Of a stretch of DNA of 64,000 nucleotides, positions 36,105 to 43,790 are shown in pieces. A model generated the notes under the pieces. That model saw nothing but the letters and a program-made list of their open reading frames with translations, was not told where the DNA came from and ran no database searches. This DNA comes from Pseudomonas sp. B21-056 (GTDB lineage Bacteria > Pseudomonadota > Gammaproteobacteria > Pseudomonadales > Pseudomonadaceae): assembly GCF_026016325.1 (NCBI RefSeq), contig NZ_CP087203.1, positions 5,084,001-5,148,000 of the forward strand. Reading direction: 5' to 3'. Every line of letters starts with the position of its first letter. The stretch's first letter is position 1. The position numbers and the translations under genes are program-made.

Positions 36105-39100
36105 ATGGGCGCTTTGTGGCAGACCGATTCGAGCAAACCTGTGGTCCCGACTGAACGTATGGAAGAAGCGCCTACACCCCCAAAAAAACGCCGCGCACGG
36201 CATGGCTGGCGGGCGTTCTGGTTGCTGCTGCTGATTATCATCGTGGTGGTCGGCCTCGCGGTGGCCAAGGAAATGCGCACCTCGCGGTTCCAGGCCAGGG
36301 AGATCAGCAAATACGCCGCATCCCTGAGCTACTCGGTGCAACCGGGGCCCAGCGATGCCGTCGTTTATCCCGGTGCAGGCCCGTTCGACCGGCGGCTGGG
36401 CTACAGCTCGCTGGGGGAGTTCCTGCCGCGACTGCTCAAGCGCAACTACGTGATCCAGGCCCAGACGCGCTTCTCACCAGCCCTGATGGACTACGTCGCA
36501 AAAGGCCTGTTCGTGCCCTATCCGGAAAAGATCCAGGCCGGCCTGACCATCACCGATTGCCGCGCCGCGCCGCTCTACCAGTTCAAGTACCCACAACAGC
36601 TATATGCGAGTTTCGACGCCATCCCTCCGGTGGTGGTACAAAGCCTGCTGTTCATCGAGAACCGCTTCCTGCTCGATCCCCGGCAACCTCAGGCCAACCC
36701 GGCAGTGGACTGGCCACGCTTTGGCATGGCGGCATGGTCGCAAGTGGCCAAGTTGCTGAGCCTGCCGGGGCAGTCCGCTGGCGGCAGTACCCTGGCGACG
36801 CAACTGGAAAAGTACCGCCACTCCCCCGATGGCCTGACCGTTTCGGGAGGCGAGAAGATCCGCCAGATGATTTCCGCCAGCGTGCGCGCCTATCAGGCCG
36901 GTCCGCAGACCCTCGAGGCACGGCAGCGGATCGTGCGCGACTACCTCAACAGCGTGCCGCTCTCTGCCGTACCGGGGCACGGAGAAGTGCATGGCATGGC
37001 TGAAGGCTTGCGGGTCTGGTACGGCGCCGATTTCAACCGGGCCAACGAGCAGTTGTTCAGCACCGCCACCGACCCACGGAGTCTGGCGGAAAAGGGTCTG
37101 GCCCTGCGGGAAATGCTGTCGTTGATGATCGCCCAGCGCCGCCCTTCCCATTACCTGTCCAAGGGGCATGACGAACTGGCGAGCCTGACGGACAGTCACC
37201 TCCGGCTGCTGGCCCAGAACGGTGTAATCGACGGCGCCCTGGCCGATGCCGCCCTGGCGAGCAAGGTCAGTTATCGCGATTGGGTGCAGCAACCGACGAT
37301 CCAGCCCAACGAAACCAACAAAGGCATCAGCGCCGCCCGCAGTCGCCTCGCCACGCTGCTCAACCGTCCGCTGTACGACCTCGATCGCCTGGACCTGTCC
37401 GCCACCAGCACCTTGCAAAACGACTTGCAGACCCAGGCCACCGAGTACCTCAAGCGCCTGGCCGACCCGGCCTTCGCGACCGAGATCGGCCTGATGGGCG
37501 AACGCCTGCTCACCCCCACCAGCACCACCCAGGTACGCTACAGCTTTACCCTGCTGGAACTGACCCCGGATGGTTCGCGCGTGCGGGTGCAGACCGACAG
37601 CACCGACCAGCCTTTCGACATCAACGAAGGCAGCAAACTCGAACTGGGCTCCACCGCCAAGCTGCGGGTACTCACCACCTACCTGCAGATCATGGCCGAA
37701 CTGCACGACCGCTACGGCGCGCAAACCCCGGCGGCCCTGAAAAAAGTCGAGGTCGCCGAGCAGGATCGCCTGTCCCGCTGGGCCGTCGACTACCTGATCC
37801 AGAACAGCGACCGCAGCCTGCCGAAGATGCTCGAGGCGGCATTGGATCGCACGTACTCAGCCAGCCCCGGCGAGGCATTTTTCACCGGTGGCGGACTGCA
37901 CACCTTCCACAACTTCCGTAGCGAGGATAACGGCCGCAACCCCACCTTGCGCGATGCCTTGCGCGAGTCGATCAACCTGCCGTTCATTCGCCTGATGCGC
38001 GACCTGGTGCGCTACGCCACGTATGCCGGCCCCAACAACAGCGCCGAATTGCTCAAGGACGACAGTGACCCGCGGCGCCAGGAATACCTGGCCCAGTTCG
38101 CTGACCGCGAAGGCACCTCGTTCCTGCTCAGGTTCTGGAAGAAGTATCAGAAAAAGGACACCAGCCAGCGCCTCGAAACCTTTCTCGACAGCATGCACCC
38201 CACGGCAATCCGGCTGGCCGCCGTGCACCGCTATTTCTTTCCCAACGACAGCCAGGACAGCTTCAATCGCTTCGTGCGTTCCCACCTGCTATCGACCAAG
38301 AACGCCGAGAAACTCACCGACGAACGCCTCGAACGGCTCTACCAGAGCTACGGTCCCGGCGCCTACGACCTGCCGGACCAGGGCTTCATCGCCAAGGTCC
38401 ACCCGCTCGATCTATGGTTGATGGGTTACCTGCTGAACAACCCCGACGCCAAGTTCAGCCAGATCGTCAAGGCCAGTGAGTTCGAACGCCAGGAAGTCTA
38501 CAGCTGGCTGTTCAAGAGTCGGCACAAGAGTGCCCGCGACAGTCGCATCCGCACCATGCTCGAGATCGAAGCGTTCCTGGATATCCACCAGCGCTGGCAG
38601 CAGGTCGGCTACCCGTTCGACCATCTGGTGCCGTCACTGGCCACCGCCATCGGCAGTTCCGGCGACCGCCCCGCCGCGTTGGCGGAACTGGTGGGCACCA
38701 TTCTCAACGACGGCATCCGCCAACCGGCGCTGCGGGTCGACAGCCTGCACTTTGCCGTCGACACACCCTACGAGACGCAACTGGTCAATGACCCGGACAA
38801 AGGCAAGCGCGTGATGCCGGCCGAAGTGGCCCAGGCCCTGCGCGGTGCGCTGTCCCAGGTGGTGGATGCCGGCACCGCGAAACGGGTGGCCGGCAGTTTC
38901 AAACTGGCCGACGGCACGCCGCTGGCCATGGGTGGCAAGACCGGCACCGGCGACAACCGCATCGAAGCCATCGGCGCCGGTGGACGCATCCTCAGTTCCA
39001 AGTCGATCAACCGCACGGCCACCTTCGTGTTCTACATCGGCGACAGCCATTTCGGCACCCTTACGGCTTATGTACCGGGGGCCTCGGCGCAGAATTTCAA

Positions 39101-39212
39101 GTTCACCTCGGCCTTGCCGGTGCAGGTGCTCAAGGGGATGGCGCCGTTCCTCACGCCCTACTTGCAGCCGGGCAGCCATACCCAGTGCACGCCGTTGGTG
39201 GCGCGCCAGTAA
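36105..39212 (+). CDS. very large atypical class-A penicillin-binding-protein-like transglycosylase/transpeptidase
   Basis: 1035 aa, much longer than ordinary class-A PBPs in the insert-rich second half. One N-terminal membrane anchor (37-54). A GT51-like region carries E185 in LLFIENRFLL (canonical E-D-x-x-F is E-N-R-F) and GGSTLATQLEKYRHS at 226. The transpeptidase region has S516-T-A-K519, S622-I-N and K945-T-G in GGKTGTGD, the full serine-transpeptidase triad, but with about 320 residues between SxN and KTG. Start: ATG at 36105, with an in-frame ATG at 36087 also possible; the long upstream frame runs through REP sequence. Single gene, convergent with the fimbrial operon; 12 bases separate the stops. 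Its place in wall synthesis is unknown. Confidence 0.8.
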   Translation: MGALWQTDSSKPVVPTERMEEAPTPPKKRRARHGWRAFWLLLLIIIVVVGLAVAKEMRTSRFQAREISKYAASLSYSVQPGPSDAVVYPGAGPFDRRLGYSSLGEFLPRLLKRNYVIQAQTRFSPALMDYVAKGLFVPYPEKIQAGLTITDCRAAPLYQFKYPQQLYASFDAIPPVVVQSLLFIENRFLLDPRQPQANPAVDWPRFGMAAWSQVAKLLSLPGQSAGGSTLATQLEKYRHSPDGLTVSGGEKIRQMISASVRAYQAGPQTLEARQRIVRDYLNSVPLSAVPGHGEVHGMAEGLRVWYGADFNRANEQLFSTATDPRSLAEKGLALREMLSLMIAQRRPSHYLSKGHDELASLTDSHLRLLAQNGVIDGALADAALASKVSYRDWVQQPTIQPNETNKGISAARSRLATLLNRPLYDLDRLDLSATSTLQNDLQTQATEYLKRLADPAFATEIGLMGERLLTPTSTTQVRYSFTLLELTPDGSRVRVQTDSTDQPFDINEGSKLELGSTAKLRVLTTYLQIMAELHDRYGAQTPAALKKVEVAEQDRLSRWAVDYLIQNSDRSLPKMLEAALDRTYSASPGEAFFTGGGLHTFHNFRSEDNGRNPTLRDALRESINLPFIRLMRDLVRYATYAGPNNSAELLKDDSDPRRQEYLAQFADREGTSFLLRFWKKYQKKDTSQRLETFLDSMHPTAIRLAAVHRYFFPNDSQDSFNRFVRSHLLSTKNAEKLTDERLERLYQSYGPGAYDLPDQGFIAKVHPLDLWLMGYLLNNPDAKFSQIVKASEFERQEVYSWLFKSRHKSARDSRIRTMLEIEAFLDIHQRWQQVGYPFDHLVPSLATAIGSSGDRPAALAELVGTILNDGIRQPALRVDSLHFAVDTPYETQLVNDPDKGKRVMPAEVAQALRGALSQVVDAGTAKRVAGSFKLADGTPLAMGGKTGTGDNRIEAIGAGGRILSSKSINRTATFVFYIGDSHFGTLTAYVPGASAQNFKFTSALPVQVLKGMAPFLTPYLQPGSHTQCTPLVARQ

Positions 39213-39224
39213 CGGATGTGCGGA

Positions 39225-39719
39225 TTACGGCGTCACCCGAGGCACCGCGTCGAAAATCACGATAAAGCCGACCGTGTATAAGCCCCCCGTGAGCTTCGTA
39301 GGAATGGCATCTGCACTGATGACCATTTCGGCCTGGGTTCCTGGCGTAGACGTGGCATCGTCCACCACTTCGACGGGCACGGCACTCAGGCGAACATTGT
39401 TGAACTTGACCCGCAGAGGGATAGCCTGATTACCGTTACTCAGATCGGGCTGGTCCTCCGGCAAATGCGCATGGATCGAGCCGTCGGTATTTTTCACATC
39501 AAAGGTCTGGCGTAAAACACTCAGATTATTTTTGATCGGATCGTAATACATGTATTCGTCCTTACCGAATTCCGGATCCCGTGGCTGCACATGAAACTGC
39601 TGGGGCGGAATGTTCGCGCTGACATGGATGGCTGAACGTGCATCATCAGCCCCCCATGCCAGCGAAGGACTCAAGGCCGCAGCGACCAGGGTAGTAACGG
39701 ATACGAATTGCTTGAACAT
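39225..39719 (-). CDS. CS1-type fimbrial major-subunit paralogue
   Basis: 164-aa pilin with a signal peptide (MFKQFVSVTTLVAAALSPSLAWG). The mature part ADDARSAIHVSANIPPQQFHVQPRD is nearly the same as in the subunit at 46442, and VVDDATSTPGTQAEMVIS is shared exactly in most positions. This is the CS1/CfaB-type (alternate chaperone-usher, alpha) subunit family. The start at 39719 is preferred for AGGA placement; an ATG three codons earlier leaves too little spacing. Last gene of the fimbrial operon, so probably a second or minor pilin. Confidence 0.85.
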   Translation of the reverse strand: MFKQFVSVTTLVAAALSPSLAWGADDARSAIHVSANIPPQQFHVQPRDPEFGKDEYMYYDPIKNNLSVLRQTFDVKNTDGSIHAHLPEDQPDLSNGNQAIPLRVKFNNVRLSAVPVEVVDDATSTPGTQAEMVISADAIPTKLTGGLYTVGFIVIFDAVPRVTP

Positions 39720-39826
39720 GCTTAACATCCTTTTATTTTTTGTTTGAAAAGCGGAGAAACAACGCCAGTGCCCCACCATCACTGTCAAAACACAGAACCT
39801 GTATCGGCTCGATGTGTGCTGATCGC

Positions 39827-40309
39827 TTACGGCGCCGTGGCATCGAACACCATGTGCACCGTGCCGTAGTAATCGCCAGGCTTGTAGTCGTCATCGGGTT
39901 TGATGGCGGCTATTTCCAGCGGCACCTGGCGTCCGGGCCTGGCCTCGGTGGCGGAGACCACCTGGGTTGAGTCCAGGGTCAGTAGCACGCCGTTGAAGCG
40001 CACACGCAGGTCGATGCGCTCACGACCATTGGACAGGTAAGCCTCCTCCCCGAGGCGTGCGCCAATGGAGCCGTTGCTGTTCTTCACCTCGTAGGTCGCC
40101 CGTAACGGGATGAGGTCCGAGGTGATGGTGCTGAAGGGCAAGCGCTGCTCGCGCTGGACCAGTTGCGGGTCGAGGGGCAACACATAGAAGTCGGCCGTCG
40201 GAATGGTCACGTAGAGTTCGAAGGTTTCCCGCTCGACAGCTCCCCAGGCCAAGGCCCAAGGGAATACCAGCGCGGTCAATACGAGGGGGTGTATCAGTGT
40301 CTTGATCAT
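39827..40309 (-). CDS. CS1-type fimbrial minor subunit
   Basis: 160-aa secreted protein (signal peptide MIKTLIHPLVLTALVFPWALAWG). A diverged relative of the CS1 major subunit: VTIPTADFYVLPLDPQL corresponds to ANIPPQQFHVQPRD, ATYEVKNSNGSIGARL to QTYDVKNTEGSVNAYI, and VSATEARPGRQVPLEI to VDDATSTPGTQAEMTI. The start is set by AGAGG and the signal peptide. It lies between the chaperone and the second major-like subunit. Confidence 0.8.
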   Translation of the reverse strand: MIKTLIHPLVLTALVFPWALAWGAVERETFELYVTIPTADFYVLPLDPQLVQREQRLPFSTITSDLIPLRATYEVKNSNGSIGARLGEEAYLSNGRERIDLRVRFNGVLLTLDSTQVVSATEARPGRQVPLEIAAIKPDDDYKPGDYYGTVHMVFDATAP

Positions 40310-40353
40310 TTGATTTACCTCTTGCGTCAGCGACGACTCGGCGACGGTCACCG

Positions 40354-41097
40354 TCAGCCCTTGATCTCGACGTTTTTTGTCGCGCCGCCTTCGATCAGGG
40401 TGAAGCGATATTCCCGCCCCGCTTCCTTGTCGAAGGAAAACGTGCGGCCGGTCATGACGTGGTGCTTGGTGGTCGGCCGGCATTCGTTCTCTTTCTTCGC
40501 TTCGCAGTCCTTGAACTCATCGATCACTACCACGCTGTTGCCGTTGTTGCGCAGCATGTAGCGATTGGCGCTGTTATCGATCACCGTGTCGAAGCGGGTG
40601 TTTCTGGGCCGCACGAAGAACACCGTGCCGTATCCCGCCAGTACCTTGACCCCGGCCCCCACGCGCTCTTTTTTATACGCCTCACGCTCTTCCGCACTGA
40701 CCGCAAACTCGTCTTCCGCTTCCGGCACCACCGGCACGAAACGCACCCGGAAGTAACGCTCCTTGTCACGGTCGCCCATGAACAGCAAGCGCGTGCCCTG
40801 CACACCGTTGGCCGGCACGATCAGGCGCGCCGGGCTGGCCATCAGACCGTCCTTGGCCTGGGCGCTGGCCTGGTTCTGCAGGGGCACCTCGCTGTAGGTG
40901 CCGTCTTCGTTGTAGATGATTTCCAGGATGTTCACCTTGACGAAAGCCGTCGACGTGCCGCCGTTGAACACCCGCTTCATGTACGTGGTCTTGTTGCCAT
41001 CCAGGTAGTCGTAGACCACCCCGACACCGATCTGCGGACTGGCCTGAGCCACGCCACAAAACAGGGAAAAACCAACCCATGCCCATAGATGTTTCAT
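40354..41097 (-). CDS. periplasmic fimbrial chaperone, CS1/CfaA-like
   Basis: 247-aa periplasmic protein with a signal peptide (MKHLWAWVGFSLFCGVAQA). Chaperone features: an immunoglobulin-like first domain ending in SPARLIVPANGVQGTRLLFMG and FRVRFVPVVPE, which is the G1 donor-strand region, and a second domain containing RYMLRNNGNSVVVIDEFKDC. Two cysteines (in DCEAKKENEC) probably form a disulfide, seen in alternate chaperone-usher chaperones. It holds the pilins for delivery to the usher. Confidence 0.85.
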   Translation of the reverse strand: MKHLWAWVGFSLFCGVAQASPQIGVGVVYDYLDGNKTTYMKRVFNGGTSTAFVKVNILEIIYNEDGTYSEVPLQNQASAQAKDGLMASPARLIVPANGVQGTRLLFMGDRDKERYFRVRFVPVVPEAEDEFAVSAEEREAYKKERVGAGVKVLAGYGTVFFVRPRNTRFDTVIDNSANRYMLRNNGNSVVVIDEFKDCEAKKENECRPTTKHHVMTGRTFSFDKEAGREYRFTLIEGGATKNVEIKG

Positions 41098-41149
41098 CAC
41101 TTGCTTAACCTCATGCATTGAACACAACTCACTAGAAAATTGGCCGGAT

Positions 41150-42397
41150 TCAGACTTCCGAATCCCAGATCACCGTGACACTGCCGGAGTAAGCCCTGGC
41201 GCCGGTGTCCAGCATCTGCTCGACGCTGCCCCGGGCCACTTCGAAGTGCAGCATCCCGGACCGACGATCGACATAAATACTTGGCTGAAACAGCTCGGTC
41301 CCACTGCCATCGCGCAACAACGGGCGCCGGTCAACCGGTTGGCCGCCTGCATCTGCCAACCCTTCAGGCAGGCTCACGCGGACATCCACCGGCACGGCAT
41401 GACCGGTGCCGGTTTCGGTGATCGCGCAGGTATTGCCGCTGATGTATTGGCATTCGAGTCCCATCTTGAAACGGGAAGAAGTCGAGATATGGAAGCGCTG
41501 GTCGCGAAACAGCCGCGTCGGTTTGCGTCCGCTGTTCAGCCAGGCTTGCCAGCCTTCCTGGGGCACCAGTTCCACCCGGTTGCCGCCGGGGGGCACCTCC
41601 ACTTTGAGATTGTGCTCGACGTCGAGTTTGAAATTGAGGGTGATCACCGAGTCGGTGGGGATCATGAGATCACCCATGTCGAAATCCTGACCCGGCCCGA
41701 CGCTGTAGACCAGAGACCCGATATATTGGCCAGACGACATCTTCAATGGGTTGGGGGTGCGCAGTTCGTAGCCAAGAGTCAGGGAGTTGTAAAAGATGCT
41801 CGGGATCAGGTAACTGGCTCTTTTGGCGCAAGTACCTTCGACCGGGGTTATCCAGAAAAAGAAGTAGGCGATGTCATTCAAGCTGCCATAACCGCTGGAT
41901 CGACAGGGCGAGGGGGCATACATCCAGGGAGAGCCGCCCCATAACCTGGCATGAGCGGTTCTGAAATCCACACCGCCACCCACCAACTCCACCGCGCTGA
42001 CCGGCAGTTGGTAGTACGAACCGATGCCGCCTATGCGGACCTGCACGATTTCTGTTTCGCCCGTACCGGTGTGGGTCACCTGCGCCAGACGCCAATTGGA
42101 AGGCACCTCGAACATCGCCCCTTGGCGGGGATTCCCATGACCCGCCTGGATAGGTCCGCTGGAGTTGACGTTCATCACCGCCTGAATGCTGGAAATATTC
42201 TCCCGTTCACATACTGCGGGGTTATTGGCGCAGAACCCCGAGACCGGGGTGGTGTTGCGAAAGGTCGTCTCGTTGGGCTTCGAAGGATCGGGCCTGAAGA
42301 CAGCGGTGATCTCCTTGCTCAGAGCATTGGCCGCCGATGCACCGACCAACAACATCACCGAAACCACGCTCCGCACTGCTACTGGTAAAAGCTTCAT
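41150..42397 (-). CDS. CS1-type fimbrial tip adhesin, copy 1 (CfaE/CooD-like)
   Basis: 415-aa secreted protein (signal peptide MKLLPVAVRSVVSVMLLVGA, SAANA). Same architecture as tip subunits CfaE/CooD/CblD: an N-terminal adhesin domain (about 25-210) and a C-terminal pilin-like domain that ends in a final beta strand (GSVTVIWDSEV). The C-terminal half (PPGGNRVELVPQEGWQAWLN onward) is almost identical to copy 2 at 42442, whereas the N-terminal halves are clearly different. Tandem duplication with diversification of the binding domain is inferred. Confidence 0.85.
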   Translation of the reverse strand: MKLLPVAVRSVVSVMLLVGASAANALSKEITAVFRPDPSKPNETTFRNTTPVSGFCANNPAVCERENISSIQAVMNVNSSGPIQAGHGNPRQGAMFEVPSNWRLAQVTHTGTGETEIVQVRIGGIGSYYQLPVSAVELVGGGVDFRTAHARLWGGSPWMYAPSPCRSSGYGSLNDIAYFFFWITPVEGTCAKRASYLIPSIFYNSLTLGYELRTPNPLKMSSGQYIGSLVYSVGPGQDFDMGDLMIPTDSVITLNFKLDVEHNLKVEVPPGGNRVELVPQEGWQAWLNSGRKPTRLFRDQRFHISTSSRFKMGLECQYISGNTCAITETGTGHAVPVDVRVSLPEGLADAGGQPVDRRPLLRDGSGTELFQPSIYVDRRSGMLHFEVARGSVEQMLDTGARAYSGSVTVIWDSEV

Positions 42398-42441
42398 ATA
42401 TCCCTCACCGTCCTTCGCTCAGGCTGGCCAATCCATGCCCT

Positions 42442-43698
42442 TTAAACTTCCGAATCCCAGATCACCGTGACATCGCCGGTATAGCGCGTGGCGCCCGTGT
42501 CGAGCATCGCTTCGACACTGTTGCGGCCCACCTCGAAATGCAGCATCCCGAGCCTGCGGTCCACATATAAGCCGGGTTGGAACAACTCGGTGCCACTGCC
42601 GTCGCGCAGTAACCGGCGGCGGTTGACCGGTTGCCCGGCGCCGTCCGTCAAGCCATCGGGCAGGGTCACGCTGACGTCCACCGGCACGGCATGGCCGGTG
42701 TCGGTTTCGTAGATTGCGCAGGTGTTGCCGCTGATACGCTCGCATTCGAGCGCCATCTTGAAACGCGAAGAGGCGGAGATATGGAAGCGCTGGTCGCGAA
42801 ACAGCCGCGTTGGTTTACGGCCGCTATTCAGCCAGGCTTGCCAGCCTTCCTGGGGCACCAGTTCGACGCGGTTGCCGCCGGGAGGTACTTCGACCTTGAG
42901 GGTGTGTTCGACAGTCAACCTGAAATCAAACGTAATGATCGGGTCGGAGGGGATCATGACATCGCCCATGTCGAGGTCCTGACCCGGCCCGACGCTGTAA
43001 GTCAACGACCCCGTGTATAGACCGCTCGACATTTTCAGAGGGTTTGGGGTGCGCAACTCGTAGGCAAAGTCCAGATAGTCGTAGGTAAAGCTGGGGATCA
43101 AAAAACTGGCCTTTTTGGAGCACGCAGCTTCGACCCGGGTTTTCCAGAAAAACCGGTAAGTAGTCGCGTTCAACCCCCCATGACCGGTATATCCACAAGG
43201 TGAGGGAGGGTTCACCCAGCTATTCCCATACCCACCCCATAACCGGTTATGTGCCAGCGTAAGATCAATGTCCGGGTTGCCTATCAGATCAAGCACATTC
43301 ATTGGAAGTCGGTATCTGGAGCCGATTCCTGAAAAGCGCACTTCAATAGTTTCGGTTTCACCCGTACCTGCATGAGTCACTTGTGCGGTACGCCAATCAG
43401 CGGGCACCTTGAACGTCGCCCCTTGCCGGTAGTCGGTATGATTCGCCTGGATAGGAGCGGTCGAATCGAAGCGGATAGGCAACTGAATGCTGAATATTTT
43501 GGAGGCTGTGCAATCCGCCGGATAAAATGTGCAGTAACCAGTGACCGGGGTGGTATTGGTGAATTGATTCAGGTTTGGCTTCGAGGCATCGGGCCTGAAT
43601 ATCGCAGTAATGTCCCGGCTCATGGCATTCGCCACCGGCGCGCAAGCAAGCATCATCACCGAAACCAGGCAGCGCACTGCCACCGGTAAACGTTTCAT
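42442..43698 (-). CDS. CS1-type fimbrial tip adhesin, copy 2
   Basis: 418-aa paralogue of the preceding adhesin, 44 bases upstream of it in the operon. Signal peptide MKRLPVAVRCLVSVMMLACA (then PVANA). N-terminal domain with conserved cysteines (CTFYPADC, PSPCGYTGHG, EAACSK) and the same C-terminal domain, ending GDVTVIWDSEV. GAGG upstream of the ATG. Having two tips in one operon is unusual; either each caps a different fibre or one is a minor stalk or initiating subunit. Confidence 0.85.
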   Translation of the reverse strand: MKRLPVAVRCLVSVMMLACAPVANAMSRDITAIFRPDASKPNLNQFTNTTPVTGYCTFYPADCTASKIFSIQLPIRFDSTAPIQANHTDYRQGATFKVPADWRTAQVTHAGTGETETIEVRFSGIGSRYRLPMNVLDLIGNPDIDLTLAHNRLWGGYGNSWVNPPSPCGYTGHGGLNATTYRFFWKTRVEAACSKKASFLIPSFTYDYLDFAYELRTPNPLKMSSGLYTGSLTYSVGPGQDLDMGDVMIPSDPIITFDFRLTVEHTLKVEVPPGGNRVELVPQEGWQAWLNSGRKPTRLFRDQRFHISASSRFKMALECERISGNTCAIYETDTGHAVPVDVSVTLPDGLTDGAGQPVNRRRLLRDGSGTELFQPGLYVDRRLGMLHFEVGRNSVEAMLDTGATRYTGDVTVIWDSEV

Positions 43699-43790
43699 CT
43701 ATACAACCTCATACATCAAAGCCATTCCCTGCTAATTAAGTGGTAAGACATTCACCGGTGGGAGCAACCTTGCCCCCACGCACGAAAGCT

